43,672 nt of DNA from Acidimicrobiia bacterium (GCA_009835395.1 VXXM01000051.1:1-43672); one strand, 5' to 3'; positions 7,783-17,102 are shown, counted from the stretch's first letter. Translations and numbers: made by a program. The notes: generated from the letters alone by a model not told the origin.

Positions 7783-8104
7783 GCAAGCACCGACGACCGA
7801 GGGGGCGCCCGAGCCGACGCCGGCGAGCGCGGCCGGGGCGCCCGAGGCACCCGAGCGCAACCGGCGCAAGATGCGTGAGGGGATCGTGGCGTCGGCGTCC
7901 ATGGACCGGACCGCCGTCGTCGTGGTCACCGAACAGGTGCGTCACCGTCGCTACAACAAGACCGTGCGGCGCCACAAGCGCCTCTACGTTCACGACGAGG
8001 ACAACGATCTGCGCGTCGGGGACCGTGTCCGGGTCGCCGAGACCCGCCCGCTGTCCAAGCTCAAGCGTTGGCGGCTCGTGCAGATCCTCGAGCGGGCGCG
8101 CTGA
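7775..8104 (+). CDS. rpsQ: 30S ribosomal protein S17 with N-terminal extension
   Basis: Residues ~30-109 are S17: [20 protein letters not shown], the loop [21 protein letters not shown], and the ending [17 protein letters not shown]. It binds 16S rRNA early in 30S assembly. The first ~28 residues are a Pro/Ala/Glu-rich, probably disordered leader not found in typical 80-90-aa S17 proteins, though some actinobacterial S17 also have one. Start at ATG 7775, preceded by AAGAGGAGG inside rpmC. Confidence 0.94.
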   Translation: MAEQAPTTEGAPEPTPASAAGAPEAPERNRRKMREGIVASASMDRTAVVVVTEQVRHRRYNKTVRRHKRLYVHDEDNDLRVGDRVRVAETRPLSKLKRWRLVQILERAR

Positions 8105-8117
8105 GGGGGGTGCAGCG

Positions 8118-8486
8118 GTGATCCAGCAGGAGACGCGCCTCCGGGTGGCGGACAACTCCGGTGCCCGCGAGGTTCTCTGTATCAAGGTGCTCGGCGGCTC
8201 CCGGCGCCGCTACGCCTCGATCGGCGACGTGTTCGTGGCGACGGTCAAGGACGCCATCCCGGGCGCCAAGGTCCGCAAGGGTGATGTGGTGCGGTGCGTC
8301 GTGGTCCGCACGCGCAAGGAGAAGCGCCGTCCCGACGGGAGCTACATCCGCTTCGACGAGAACGCCGCGGTCGTGCTCGACGAGAACAACCAGCCCCGGG
8401 GGACACGGATCTTCGGTCCCGTGGGCCGGGAACTGCGCGAGAAGCGATTCATGCGGATCGTGTCGCTGGCTCCGGAGGTGCTGTGA
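8118..8486 (+). CDS. rplN: 50S ribosomal protein L14
   Basis: A 122-aa L14 starting [19 protein letters not shown] with the family signature around [20 protein letters not shown] and the C-terminal end [12 protein letters not shown]. It forms intersubunit bridges with 16S rRNA and binds RsfS in known systems. GTG at 8118 follows GAGGGGGG; the usual family start is at the same residue. Its stop overlaps the rplX ATG by one base. Confidence 0.96.
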   Translation: MIQQETRLRVADNSGAREVLCIKVLGGSRRRYASIGDVFVATVKDAIPGAKVRKGDVVRCVVVRTRKEKRRPDGSYIRFDENAAVVLDENNQPRGTRIFGPVGRELREKRFMRIVSLAPEVL

Positions 8487-8803
8487 TGGCCAAGATCCGC
8501 AAGGGCGACCGCGTCGTCGTGCTGTCGGGCAAGGACCGGGGCAAGGAGGGGGTCGTCTCGGCCGTCTTCCCGGCCGAGGGCACGCTCCTCGTCGATGGGG
8601 TCAACGTCGTCACGAAGCACCGCAAGCCCAACCAGGCCGGCGTCATGCAGGGCGGCAGGATCCAAAAGGACATGCCCATCCCCATCGCCCGGGTTGCGAT
8701 CGTCAGCCCCGAGGACGGCAAGCCCACCCGGGTGGGCTACCGGATCGCGCCCGACGGTGAGAAGGTGCGCATCTGCCGCCGCACCGGGGCGGACATCCCG
8801 TGA
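8486..8803 (+). CDS. rplX: 50S ribosomal protein L24
   Basis: A 105-aa L24, with KOW motif ([20 protein letters not shown]) at residues 3-22, then [19 protein letters not shown] and C-terminal [17 protein letters not shown]24 initiates 50S assembly and ends up near the tunnel exit. ATG start at 8486 overlaps the rplN stop; GTGA at 8800 couples it to rplE. Confidence 0.96.
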   Translation: MAKIRKGDRVVVLSGKDRGKEGVVSAVFPAEGTLLVDGVNVVTKHRKPNQAGVMQGGRIQKDMPIPIARVAIVSPEDGKPTRVGYRIAPDGEKVRICRRTGADIP

Positions 8804-9369
8804 GTGCCACGGCGGCCACCGCGCCGCGCCTCAAGCAGCTGTACCGGGAAGAACTGCGCGACCGGCTTCGGGAATCGCTCGGCCTCGACAACGTGATGCA
8901 GGTGCCCCGCCTGGAGAAGATCGTCCTCAACATGGGCGTCGGCGAGGCGTCGCGCCAGGCCCGCCTGCTCGAGGGGGCCATTGCCGACATGACCACCATC
9001 GCCGGGCAGCGGCCGGTGACCACGCGGGCGAAGCGCTCCATCGCCGGCTTCCGGCTGCGCGAGGGGAATGCGGTGGGAGTGAAGGTCACACTGCGCGGGG
9101 ACCGCATGTGGGAGTTCTTCGACCGGCTGATCAACCTGGCCATCCCGCGCATTCGTGACTTCCGCGGGCTGTCGATCAACTCCTTCGACGGCAACGGCAA
9201 CTACTCCTTCGGCGTGTCCGAGCAGTTGATCTTCCCCGAGATCGACTACGACAAGATCGACACCATCCGCGGCATGGACATCACCCTGGTCACGACTGCG
9301 CCCGACGATGAATCGGCGCGGGCGTTGCTGGAGGCGTTCGGTTTCCCGCTCCGGCGGGACCAGGGCTGA
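8800..9369 (+). CDS. rplE: 50S ribosomal protein L5
   Basis: A 189-aa L5 that binds 5S rRNA and the P-site tRNA elbow. Visible signatures are [16 protein letters not shown] (about residues 35-50), [26 protein letters not shown], and [26 protein letters not shown] start at 8800 overlaps the rplX stop (GTGA). The 51-nt gap after it, before rpsN, holds nothing recognisable apart from the rpsN ribosome-binding region. Confidence 0.97.
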   Translation: MSATAATAPRLKQLYREELRDRLRESLGLDNVMQVPRLEKIVLNMGVGEASRQARLLEGAIADMTTIAGQRPVTTRAKRSIAGFRLREGNAVGVKVTLRGDRMWEFFDRLINLAIPRIRDFRGLSINSFDGNGNYSFGVSEQLIFPEIDYDKIDTIRGMDITLVTTAPDDESARALLEAFGFPLRRDQG

Positions 9370-9420
9370 GCGAGCCGCGGAAAATCCGGAAGATTCGAGA
9401 CGACTGGCGAAAGTGACGAC

Positions 9421-9606
9421 ATGGCAAAGACGGCACTGATCAACAAGCAGAAGCGAACGCCCAAGTATCGGGTGCGTGCCTATACCCGCTGCCAGCGGTG
9501 CGGTCGGCCGCGCTCGGTGTACCGGCGGTTCGGACTGTGCCGCATCTGTCTACGTGAACTCGCCCATGCCGGGGAGATACCCGGTCTCACCAAGGCAAGC
9601 TGGTAG
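9421..9606 (+). CDS. rpsN: 30S ribosomal protein S14, zinc type
   Basis: A 61-aa S14 of the short zinc-binding form (often called S14Z or RpsZ). Four cysteines at 24, 27, 40 and 43 (CQRC and CRIC) form the zinc site. [20 protein letters not shown] is the usual start and LTKASW the usual end. Many actinobacteria also carry a zinc-free paralogue elsewhere, induced on zinc starvation; this copy is the one in the main operon. Confidence 0.97.
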   Translation: MAKTALINKQKRTPKYRVRAYTRCQRCGRPRSVYRRFGLCRICLRELAHAGEIPGLTKASW

Positions 9607-9618
9607 GGGGTCCCCAGC

Positions 9619-10020
<402 letters not shown>

Positions 10021-10027
10021 GTGCTCC

Positions 10028-10567
10028 GTGTCCCGCGTCGGTAAGTCCCCCATCCCGCTGCCGGCGGGCGTGTCGGTCAGCGTGGCCTCCGGCGAGGTCA
10101 CCGTGTCGGGCCCCAAGGGCTCGCTGCGGCATCGCCTGCCCGAGGTGATCGCCGTGCAGCAGGAGGGCGACGTGCTGGTGGTCACCCGGGCCGACGACGA
10201 GCGTGAGTCGCGGGCGTTGCACGGCTTGACCCGGGCGCTCCTCAACAACATGGTCACCGGCGTCCACGAGGGCTACCGCAAGGACCTGGAGATCGTGGGC
10301 GTCGGCTACCGGGCCACCGCCAAGGGGCCGGGCAGCCTCGAACTGCAACTCGGCTTCAGCCATCCGGTGTCGGTGCAGGCGCCCGAGGGAGTCACCTTCG
10401 AGGTTCCCTCGCAGACCGCCATCCGGGTGCTCGGAATCGACAAGCAGGCGGTCGGACAGGTGGCCGCCCAGATCCGCGCGCTGCGCAAGCCCGAACCGTA
10501 CAAGGGCAAGGGAATCCGCTACGCCGGTGAGTACGTCCGCCGCAAGGCGGGCAAGGCCGCCAAGTGA
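10028..10567 (+). CDS. rplF: 50S ribosomal protein L6
   Basis: A 179-aa L6 with two repeated alpha/beta domains. It starts [17 protein letters not shown] from a GTG at 10028, and the C-terminal repeat ends with the signature [20 protein letters not shown]6 lies near the sarcin-ricin loop and factor-binding site. Its start is 7 nt after rpsH; rplR follows after 28 nt. Confidence 0.97.
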   Translation: MSRVGKSPIPLPAGVSVSVASGEVTVSGPKGSLRHRLPEVIAVQQEGDVLVVTRADDERESRALHGLTRALLNNMVTGVHEGYRKDLEIVGVGYRATAKGPGSLELQLGFSHPVSVQAPEGVTFEVPSQTAIRVLGIDKQAVGQVAAQIRALRKPEPYKGKGIRYAGEYVRRKAGKAAK

Positions 10568-10595
10568 GTCCGGCACCGAAGCAGGGAGCAGACCT

Positions 10596-10961
10596 ATGAC
10601 GAACACCTCAGCGGAACGCCGCCGGAGCCGGCTCCGGCGCCACCGCCGGGTGCGCAAGAAGATCGTCGGCACGGCCGAGCGTCCGCGCCTGGCCGTCTAC
10701 CGCTCGAACCGCCACACGGCGGCGCAGATCATCGACGACACCAGCGGGCGCACCCTGGTCGCCGCCTCCACGCTGGAGCCCGAGTTGCGCGGCAGCGAGA
10801 CCACCGGAGTCAGCGCCGCTGCGGCGGTGGGGCGCCTGGTTGCCGAGCGCGCCGCCGGCAGCGGCATCACGACGGTGGTGTTCGACCGGGGCGGCAACCG
10901 TTACCACGGGCGCGTGGCCGCGGTCGCTGACGCCGCCCGCGAAGCCGGGATGAAGCTCTGA
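10596..10961 (+). CDS. rplR: 50S ribosomal protein L18
   Basis: A 121-aa L18, a 5S rRNA-binding protein. The basic N-terminus ([16 protein letters not shown]) is followed by [20 protein letters not shown] and the conserved end [23 protein letters not shown] 10596 is chosen over longer upstream readings because it gives the normal family length and follows GCAGGGAGCAG. Its stop shares one base with the rpsE ATG. Confidence 0.96.
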   Translation: MTNTSAERRRSRLRRHRRVRKKIVGTAERPRLAVYRSNRHTAAQIIDDTSGRTLVAASTLEPELRGSETTGVSAAAAVGRLVAERAAGSGITTVVFDRGGNRYHGRVAAVADAAREAGMKL

Positions 10962-11539
10962 TGGCGGCCACCGGAGCGCTGGCGTCGCGCCTGGCTCTGC
11001 GCGACTCCCGCGTGATCCACATCAACCGGGTGGCCAAGGTGGTCAAGGGCGGCAGGCGCTTCTCGTTCTCGGCGCTCGTGGTGGTCGGCGACGGTGCCGG
11101 TCACGTCGGGCTCGGCTACGGCAAGGCCAAGGAGGTGCCGCTGGCCATCCAGAAGGGCACCGAGGAGGCTCGCAACTCGCTGTTCGCCGTCCCTCTGGCG
11201 GGGACCACGATCGTGCATCCGGTGCTCGGGGAGTGGGGCGCAGGCAGGGTGCTGCTGAAGCCCGCCGCCCCCGGAACCGGTGTCATCGCCGGAGGTGCGG
11301 CCCGCGCCATCCTCGAGGAGGCCGGCATCGGCGACGTGCTCTGCAAGTCATTGGGGTCCGCCAACCACATCAACGTGGCCCGGGCCACGATCGCCGGCCT
11401 GCAATCGCTGATGCGCCCCGACCACGTGGCGCGCCTGCGCGGTCTCGACCCCAGCGAGTTCGTTCCCCCGGGTCTGCTGGCGGCCTACAACGAGACCGAG
11501 CGGAACCGGCGGTTGGCGCTGCGCGGCGAGGAGGAATGA
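10961..11539 (+). CDS. rpsE: 30S ribosomal protein S5
   Basis: A 192-aa S5 acting in decoding accuracy and at the mRNA entry channel. The double-stranded RNA-binding region is visible ([20 protein letters not shown]), with the glycine-rich [17 protein letters not shown] and C-terminal domain [15 protein letters not shown]-terminal residues beyond ~170 ([16 protein letters not shown]) are a short extra tail. rpmD starts one base after the stop. Confidence 0.97.
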   Translation: MAATGALASRLALRDSRVIHINRVAKVVKGGRRFSFSALVVVGDGAGHVGLGYGKAKEVPLAIQKGTEEARNSLFAVPLAGTTIVHPVLGEWGAGRVLLKPAAPGTGVIAGGAARAILEEAGIGDVLCKSLGSANHINVARATIAGLQSLMRPDHVARLRGLDPSEFVPPGLLAAYNETERNRRLALRGEEE

Positions 11540-11540
11540 C

Positions 11541-11726
11541 GTGGCGTTGCGTGTGACGCAGGTCCGCTCCGGCATCGGGCGCAAGCCACCCCAGCGGGGC
11601 ACCCTGCGCGCCCTCGGTCTGGGGCGTATCGGTAAGTCCCGGGTGCTGAGCGATCGCCCCGACGTGCGCGGCATGCTGGCGGCCGTCTCGCACCTGGTGG
11701 AAGTGGAGGAGGTGCCGGAATTGTGA
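11541..11726 (+). CDS. rpmD: 50S ribosomal protein L30
   Basis: A 61-aa L30 beginning at GTG 11541: ALRVTQVRSGIGRKPPQRGT, then LGLGRIGKSRVLSDRPDVRG and a C-terminal LVEVEEV, all typical. GAGGAGG from the end of rpsE supplies the ribosome-binding site. The stop overlaps the rplO GTG by four bases. Confidence 0.95.
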   Translation: MALRVTQVRSGIGRKPPQRGTLRALGLGRIGKSRVLSDRPDVRGMLAAVSHLVEVEEVPEL

Positions 11727-12211
11727 AGGTCCACGACCTGAAGCCCGCCCCGGGAAGCCGGACGCCGCGCACTCGCGTCGGCCGGGGAATCGGCGGCAAG
11801 GGAGGAAAGACGGCAGGCCGCGGCACCAAGGGGCAGCGGGCGCGGGGCACCGTGCCGGTCGGTTTCGAGGGAGGCCAGATGCCTCTCCAGCGCCGGATCC
11901 CCAAGCTGCGCGGCTTCAACAATCCCTTCCGGGTGAGCTACCAGCCGGTCAACCTGGATGTGATCGAAGCCTCGGGGCTCGACGAGATCACCCCCGAGAC
12001 GCTCTACGCCAGCGGCCTGGTGAGCAAGGGCGCTCTGGTCAAGGTGCTCGCCCGCGGCGAGGTGACCCGCTCGGTCACCGTGCGGGCGCACGCCTTCTCC
12101 GAGGCGGCCCGCGCCGCGCTGGAGGCCGCCGGTGCAACAATCGAAGTCCTACCCAAGCCGTGGGGCGACCGCCGGCCACCGGCGCGGGGCAACGCCCTGA
12201 CGAACCGCTAG
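11723..12211 (+). CDS. rplO: 50S ribosomal protein L15
   Basis: A 162-aa L15 with the basic, glycine-rich N-terminal arm (RVGRGIGGKGGKTAGRGTKG) that threads into 23S rRNA, the GFEGGQMPLQRRIPKLRGF signature, and a globular C-terminal domain. The last ~15 residues (DRRPPARGNALTNR) extend slightly beyond the common end. Starts at GTG 11723 overlapping rpmD. secY follows 30 nt later with GGAGGGAG before its GTG. Confidence 0.96.
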   Translation: MKVHDLKPAPGSRTPRTRVGRGIGGKGGKTAGRGTKGQRARGTVPVGFEGGQMPLQRRIPKLRGFNNPFRVSYQPVNLDVIEASGLDEITPETLYASGLVSKGALVKVLARGEVTRSVTVRAHAFSEAARAALEAAGATIEVLPKPWGDRRPPARGNALTNR

Positions 12212-12241
12212 ACGGCCGCCGACCGCCGGAGGGAGAGTTCC

Positions 12242-13570
12242 GTGGGCCGGATCCTGCAGAACATCGCCAACATCTTCCGCATCGAGGATCTCCGCAGCAA
12301 GATCCTCTTCACCCTCGGCATGCTCGTGGTGTACCGGCTCGGGGCGTTCATCCCCGCACCCGGCATCAACCTGGAGGCCATCCGCCCGCTCCAGGAGGCG
12401 GCGGAGGACGGTGGGATCCTCAACTTCCTGCAGCTCTTCTCGGGCGGCGCGCTCACCCAGTTCGCCATCTTCTCGCTGGGGATATTCCCCTACATCACCG
12501 CGTCGATCATCATGCAGGTGATGGGCGTGGTGGTGCCGCGCATCGAGCAGTGGCAGCAGCAGGGAGCGATCGGCCAGCGCAAGATCAACCAGTGGACGCG
12601 CTACCTGACGATTGGCATCGCCCTCATCCAGTCCACGGGCTTCGCCTTCCTATTCCACAACCAGGGCGGCGGCTTGGCCGGCAGCACCGGCATCCCCGAC
12701 CTGCTGCCGGACTTCACCGCCCCGCGGGTGGGCCTGGTGGTGCTGACGCTCACCGCCGGCACGGCCCTGCTGATGTGGATGGGTGAGCTGATCACCCAGA
12801 AGGGCATCGGCAACGGCATGTCCATCATCATCTTCGCCGCGGTGGTCAGCTCGATGCCCAACCAGTTCTCGCTGGTGAAGGGGAACTCGGGCTGGCCGGG
12901 GGTGTTCCAGGTCCTGGCGATGTACCTCGTGCTGCTCGTGGTCATCGTGTTCGTGGAGCAGGGCCAGCGCCGCATCCCGGTGCAGTTCGCCAAGCGCGTC
13001 GTGGGTCGCCGGATGACGACCGGTGGGAGCACCTACATCCCGCTGAAGGTGAACCAGTCGGGCGTGATCCCCATCATCTTCGCCAGTTCGGTGCTGTACC
13101 TGCCGCAGCTGATCGTGGTGGTGCTGCCCTCCGGCGGCTGGGGCGAGTCGATCCGCACCTGGGTGAACGACCACCTGCTGCGCTACGACGACCCGTTCTA
13201 CCTGGTCTTCTTCGGTCTGTTGATCATCGGCTTCGCCTACTTCTACACGGCGATCAGCTTCGATCCGGTCAAGCAGGCCGACAACATCCGCAAGCAGGGC
13301 GGCTTCGTGCCCGGCATCCGGCCGGGTCGGCCCACCGAGCGCTACCTGGCGCACATCCTGTCGCGCATCACCCTGCCTGGATCACTCTTCCTGGCCCTCA
13401 TCGCCCTGACGCCCGCGGTCGTGATCGGGAGCATCGTTCCCACCAGCACCCAGGGCATCTTCAGCTTCACCGGGATCTCGATCCTGATCGCCGTGGGCGT
13501 CGCCCTCGAGACCATGAAGCAGATCGACAGCCAGCTCATGCTCCGCAACTACGAAGGATTCCTGAAGTAG
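12242..13570 (+). CDS. secY: Preprotein translocase subunit SecY
   Basis: A 442-aa SecY, the channel subunit of the Sec translocase. About ten hydrophobic helices are visible, with the plug-region/N-terminal signature RLGAFIPAPGIN, the family motif GIFPYITASIIMQ, ITQKGIGNGMSIIIF in the middle, and the cytoplasmic loops that bind SecA and ribosomes (RPGRPTERYLAHIL). It starts at GTG 12242 behind GGAGGGAG. The position between rplO and adk is standard for the spc operon. Confidence 0.97.
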   Translation: MGRILQNIANIFRIEDLRSKILFTLGMLVVYRLGAFIPAPGINLEAIRPLQEAAEDGGILNFLQLFSGGALTQFAIFSLGIFPYITASIIMQVMGVVVPRIEQWQQQGAIGQRKINQWTRYLTIGIALIQSTGFAFLFHNQGGGLAGSTGIPDLLPDFTAPRVGLVVLTLTAGTALLMWMGELITQKGIGNGMSIIIFAAVVSSMPNQFSLVKGNSGWPGVFQVLAMYLVLLVVIVFVEQGQRRIPVQFAKRVVGRRMTTGGSTYIPLKVNQSGVIPIIFASSVLYLPQLIVVVLPSGGWGESIRTWVNDHLLRYDDPFYLVFFGLLIIGFAYFYTAISFDPVKQADNIRKQGGFVPGIRPGRPTERYLAHILSRITLPGSLFLALIALTPAVVIGSIVPTSTQGIFSFTGISILIAVGVALETMKQIDSQLMLRNYEGFLK

Positions 13571-13611
13571 GGGCCGGCAGTGTTCCGCGCCTGCGTTGAG
13601 GCGTTCCAACC

Positions 13612-14193
13612 ATGAGCGGCGTAATCGTCGTCCTCGGACGGCAGGGTTCGGGCAAGGGGACGCAGTGCGCTCTGCTGCAGCGGCGCTACGGCGGGATCGT
13701 CCACGTTTCCACCGGCGACATGCTGCGCGACGCGGCAGCCTCGGGCTCCCCGCTGGGCCGCCGGGCCGAAGCCATCATGGCCACTGGGGAGTTGGTGCCC
13801 GACGACGTGATGTGCGATGTCGTCGCCGAGAGGTTGGGCCCGCTCCTCGAATCGGGGATCACGGTGCTGCTCGACGGTTTCCCGCGGACCCCGGCGCAGG
13901 CCGCGTCGCTTGCGGGGATGACCGCTGCCGATGGACTCCTCGGTGCCGTGCTCCTGGACGTCGACGTGGCCGAGGTCTCCGAGCGGATGCTCGCCCGCGG
14001 CCGCCACGACGACACCGCCGTGGGCATCGCCCGGCGCCTCGAGCTCTACGAGGAGCAGACGGCGCCCCTGGTGGACTGGTTCAGCGAGCGGGCGATGCTT
14101 CAGAGGATCGACGGGACCGGGACGCCGGCGGAGGTGTTCGAGCGGCTCACCGCCGCGGTCGGCGGGTTGGTGCCGCTGAGGTTGTCTCGGTAG
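13612..14193 (+). CDS. adk: Adenylate kinase, short-LID form
   Basis: A 193-aa adenylate kinase (ATP + AMP to 2 ADP). The P-loop at residues 9-17 reads GRQGSGKGT, with Arg-Gln in place of the usual Pro-Pro. The NMP-binding part ([11 protein letters not shown]) and [10 protein letters not shown] are clear. After [10 protein letters not shown] the chain goes straight to [15 protein letters not shown], so the ~27-residue zinc-binding or extended LID insert of long bacterial enzymes is absent. The short form is well known, including in actinobacteria. map, often the next gene, is missing; infA follows. Confidence 0.95.
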   Translation: MSGVIVVLGRQGSGKGTQCALLQRRYGGIVHVSTGDMLRDAAASGSPLGRRAEAIMATGELVPDDVMCDVVAERLGPLLESGITVLLDGFPRTPAQAASLAGMTAADGLLGAVLLDVDVAEVSERMLARGRHDDTAVGIARRLELYEEQTAPLVDWFSERAMLQRIDGTGTPAEVFERLTAAVGGLVPLRLSR

Positions 14194-14227
14194 CCTGGTA
14201 GGTCGCGTTCGAGGCGGGAGTAGGACT

Positions 14228-14452
14228 CTGGCGAAATCGAAACAAGACGCGATCCTCATGGAGGGGAAGGTCCTCGAGTCCCTCCCCAATGCCATGTTCA
14301 GGGTCGAGTTCGAGAACGGCCACCAGGTGCTGGCGCACATCTCGGGGAAGATGAGGATGCACTACATCCGCATTCTTCCCGGCGATCGCGTGCAGGTGGA
14401 GTTCACGCCCTACGACCTGCAGCGCGGGCGGATCACGTACCGGTACAAGTAG
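14228..14452 (+). CDS. infA: Translation initiation factor IF-1, apparent CTG start
   Basis: IF-1 (74 aa) is an OB-fold factor that binds the 30S A site during initiation. The sequence [20 protein letters not shown] through RGRITYRYK is canonical. The conserved N-terminus [14 protein letters not shown] extends ten codons upstream of the ATG at 14258, and the codon in the expected start position is CTG at 14228, seven bases after a good GGGAG site. No in-frame ATG, GTG or TTG lies between the adk stop and this point. The alternative ATG at 14258 would delete residues conserved in the family, so the CTG start is preferred. Confidence 0.9.
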   Translation: MAKSKQDAILMEGKVLESLPNAMFRVEFENGHQVLAHISGKMRMHYIRILPGDRVQVEFTPYDLQRGRITYRYK

Positions 14453-14526
14453 CAGCGTCCGGACCGAGCGGGAGCCCCCGTCCCGCCCGGCGGATGAGCA
14501 GACGACGAGATGAGGCGGATGCGGAC

Positions 14527-14640
14527 ATGAAAGTGCGCCCCAGCGTGAAGGCCATGTGTGAGCGGTGCCGGGTCATCCGGCGCCATGGCCGCGTGCGGGT
14601 GATCTGCGACAACCCGCGTCACCGCCAGAGGCAGGGCTGA
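14527..14640 (+). CDS. rpmJ: 50S ribosomal protein L36
   Basis: A 37-aa L36 beginning [19 protein letters not shown]. The zinc ligands Cys11, Cys14, Cys27 and His32 are all present, so this is the zinc-binding form. It is the last small protein added to the 50S core near helices 42 and 97. Its stop precedes the rpsM ATG by one base. The 74-base gap before it contains the infA end and no recognisable feature. Confidence 0.95.
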   Translation: MKVRPSVKAMCERCRVIRRHGRVRVICDNPRHRQRQG

Positions 14641-14641
14641 C

Positions 14642-15025
14642 ATGGCGCGCATCGCCGGTGTGGACATCCCACGCAACAAGCGGGCCGTGGTCTCGCTCAC
14701 CTACATATTCGGCATCGGTCCCACGATCGCGGCGCAGACCTGCGAGGCAGTCGGCATCGGCCCGGACGTGCGGATCAAGGATCTGACCGACCAGGAGGTG
14801 GCCCGGCTGCGGGCCCACGTCGAGCGCAACCTCAAGGTCGAGGGCGACCTCCGCCGCCAGATCAGCCAGAACATCAGTCGCAAGCTGGAGATCGGGTGCT
14901 ACCAGGGGATCCGGCATCGCAGAGGCCTGCCGGTCAGGGGCCAGCGCACCCACACGAACGCCCGGACGCGCAAGGGTCCGCGCAAGACGGTGGCGGGCAA
15001 GAAGACCGTCATGAAGAGGAAGTAA
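14642..15025 (+). CDS. rpsM: 30S ribosomal protein S13
   Basis: A 127-aa S13, which contacts the P-site tRNA and bridges to the 50S. Starts [20 protein letters not shown], contains the helix-hairpin-helix region [16 protein letters not shown], and ends with the basic tail [16 protein letters not shown]. The start is one base after the rpmJ stop. A 105-nt gap with a perfect palindrome follows. Confidence 0.97.
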   Translation: MARIAGVDIPRNKRAVVSLTYIFGIGPTIAAQTCEAVGIGPDVRIKDLTDQEVARLRAHVERNLKVEGDLRRQISQNISRKLEIGCYQGIRHRRGLPVRGQRTHTNARTRKGPRKTVAGKKTVMKRK

Positions 15026-15076
15026 GGCAGCGGTGGACCGGGCGCCGGTCGGGGCGCCCAACCACCACGAACGGTA

Positions 15077-15098
15077 GCCGCGCCGCCGGCGGCGCGGC
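15077..15098 (+). promoter_or_regulatory. 22-bp perfect palindrome between rpsM and rpsK
   Basis: GCCGCGCCGCC at 15077-15087 is directly followed by its exact reverse complement. As RNA it would form a very stable GC stem whose central bases make the loop. It lacks a following T-run, and the cluster continues in the same direction, so it could act as an RNA processing or attenuation element rather than a full terminator. It lies 33 nt before the rpsK start. Confidence 0.45.
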
Positions 15099-15130
15099 AT
15101 CGCACCGCTCACGAGACGCACCGAGGGGTT

Positions 15131-15523
15131 ATGGCAGAGAGACAGGCACGGCGACCACGCCGGCGCGAGCGCAGGAACATCGCGCACGGCGTCGTGCACA
15201 TCAAGAGTTCCTTCAACAACACCATCATCACCGTCACCGATCTCCGGGGAAACGTCGTCGCCTGGGCGTCGGCGGGGAACGTGGGATTCAAGGGTTCGCG
15301 CAAGTCGACCCCGTACGCCGCACAGATGGCGGCGGAAGAGGTGGCGCGCCGGGCCATGGAGTTCGGCGTTCGCAAGGTCGACGTGCAGGTGCGCGGCCCG
15401 GGTTCGGGGCGCGAGACGGCGATCCGCTCGCTGCAGAACCTGGGGCTGGAGGTCACCGGCATCAAGGACGTGACCCCTATGCCGCACAACGGGTGCCGGC
15501 CACCCAAGAGGCGGCGCGTCTGA
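15131..15523 (+). CDS. rpsK: 30S ribosomal protein S11
   Basis: A 130-aa S11 of the 30S platform. The core [40 protein letters not shown] and end [15 protein letters not shown] are all canonical. An upstream GAGGGG precedes the ATG. Its stop overlaps the rpsD ATG by one base. Confidence 0.97.
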   Translation: MAERQARRPRRRERRNIAHGVVHIKSSFNNTIITVTDLRGNVVAWASAGNVGFKGSRKSTPYAAQMAAEEVARRAMEFGVRKVDVQVRGPGSGRETAIRSLQNLGLEVTGIKDVTPMPHNGCRPPKRRRV

Positions 15524-16140
15524 TGTCGCGCTACACCGGACCGAAGGCGCGGGTGTCGCGCCGGCTGGGCACGAACATCTTCGGCACCAAGGGTGAGGCG
15601 GTGGCGCTCGACAAGCGTCCCTACCCACCCGGCGAGCACGGCCGCTCGCGGCGACGCACCACAACCTCGGAGTATCTGCTCCAGCTCCAGGAGAAGCAGA
15701 AGGCCCGCTTCACCTACGGGCTCACGGAGCGGCAGTTCCGCAACCTGTACGCCGAGGCCAGCCGCCGCACGGGAGTCACCGGTGAGAACATGCTCACCTA
15801 CCTCGAGTTGCGGCTCGACAACGTGGTGTACCGCGCCGGCTGGGCGGCGACCCGCCCGCAGGCCCGGCAATTCGTGCTGCACGGCCACATGTCGGTGAAT
15901 GGCCGGCGCGTCAGCATCCCCAGCTACCGCGTCTCGGCCGGTGACGAGATCGCCGTGACGGAGAAGTCCCGGGCGATGGCGCCCCTGCAGTGGAACGTGG
16001 ATGTGCTCGACCGGGTGCCACCCGTCTGGCTCGAGGTCGTCGAGGAGGGGTTGGCGGCGAACGTGCTGTCGGTTCCCACCCGCGAACAGATCGACGTGCC
16101 GATCCGCGAGCAGTTGATCGTCGAGCTGTACAGCAAGTAG
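15523..16140 (+). CDS. rpsD: 30S ribosomal protein S4
   Basis: A 205-aa S4 that nucleates 30S assembly and, in E. coli, represses the alpha operon. Starts [20 protein letters not shown]; the S4 RNA-binding domain is at about residues 92-155 (LELRLDNVVYRAGWA, ARQFVLHGHMSVNGRRVSIP). The four-Cys zinc site of some S4 proteins is absent. rpoA begins 16 nt after the stop. Confidence 0.97.
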   Translation: MSRYTGPKARVSRRLGTNIFGTKGEAVALDKRPYPPGEHGRSRRRTTTSEYLLQLQEKQKARFTYGLTERQFRNLYAEASRRTGVTGENMLTYLELRLDNVVYRAGWAATRPQARQFVLHGHMSVNGRRVSIPSYRVSAGDEIAVTEKSRAMAPLQWNVDVLDRVPPVWLEVVEEGLAANVLSVPTREQIDVPIREQLIVELYSK

Positions 16141-16156
16141 CGGAGCGAGGTTGCAC

Positions 16157-17089
16157 ATGCTTGAGATCAAACACCCCACGGTCTCCGCGGCCGTCGCCGA
16201 GGTCAACCGCCAGAAGTTCGTCATCGGACCGCTCGAGCCGGGATTCGGCCACACGATCGGCAACGCCCTGCGGCGCACGCTGCTCTCGTCGATCCCCGGC
16301 GCGGCGGTTACCCACGTCCGGTTCGACGAGGCGCTGCACGAGTTCGACACCCTGGGTGGCGTGGTCGAGGACATCTCCGACATCATCCTGAACCTCAAGG
16401 ATCTGGTGCTGCGCAGCCACAGCCCCGAGCCGGTGCAGTTGCGCATCGACGTCCTGGGGCCGGGGGAGGTGACGGGCGCACATTTCGGTGTCAACCCCGA
16501 CGTGGAGGTGCTGAACCCCGACCTGCACGTCGCCTCGCTCAACGGCCGGGCGCGTTTCGCCGCCGACGTCACCGTCGAGCAGGGCATCGGCTACAGCGGG
16601 GCTGAGAGCCGACCGTCGAGCGGCACGATCGGCGACGTCCCGGTGGACGCCCTTTTCTCGCCGGTGCGGCGCGTCGCCTACGAGGTGGAGGCGACCACGG
16701 GGGAGCGCGAGGTGGCAGCCGACGAACTCATCGTGGACGTCTTGACCGACGGCACAGTCACGCCGTCGGAGGCCATGGCCACCGCCGGCGGCATCCTGCG
16801 GCGGCTGACGCAACTCGTGGAGAACCTCGCCGAAGTGTCGTTGCCGGACGGTCTCGACCCGTCGGCGGCGACGGAGATACCGTCGGACCTGATCCGCCCC
16901 ATCGACGATCTGGGGCTGTCGGAGCGGCCCCGGAACTGCTTGAAGAGGGCCCAGGTCACGACCGTCGGCGCGCTCCTGGAGCGGACGCCGCTGGAACTGT
17001 TGGCGATCCCCAATTTCGGTGAGAAGTCTCTGGACGAGGTGACGGCCCGTCTCGATGAACTGGGACTGGCCCTGGCTTCCGGGGACTGA
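16157..17089 (+). CDS. rpoA: RNA polymerase alpha subunit
   Basis: A 310-aa alpha subunit. The N-terminal assembly domain shows GFGHTIGNALRRTLLSSIPG, and the C-terminal domain (about residues 245-305), joined by an acidic linker, shows the helix-hairpin-helix region LSERPRNCLKRAQVTTVGAL and IPNFGEKSLDEVTARL that contacts UP elements and activators. ATG 16157 (MLEIKHPTVS) is chosen over a TTG two codons upstream because it follows GGAGCGAGG at a normal distance and matches family length. Confidence 0.97.
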   Translation: MLEIKHPTVSAAVAEVNRQKFVIGPLEPGFGHTIGNALRRTLLSSIPGAAVTHVRFDEALHEFDTLGGVVEDISDIILNLKDLVLRSHSPEPVQLRIDVLGPGEVTGAHFGVNPDVEVLNPDLHVASLNGRARFAADVTVEQGIGYSGAESRPSSGTIGDVPVDALFSPVRRVAYEVEATTGEREVAADELIVDVLTDGTVTPSEAMATAGGILRRLTQLVENLAEVSLPDGLDPSAATEIPSDLIRPIDDLGLSERPRNCLKRAQVTTVGALLERTPLELLAIPNFGEKSLDEVTARLDELGLALASGD

Positions 17090-17102
17090 GGGAGCCGCAG
17101 CC

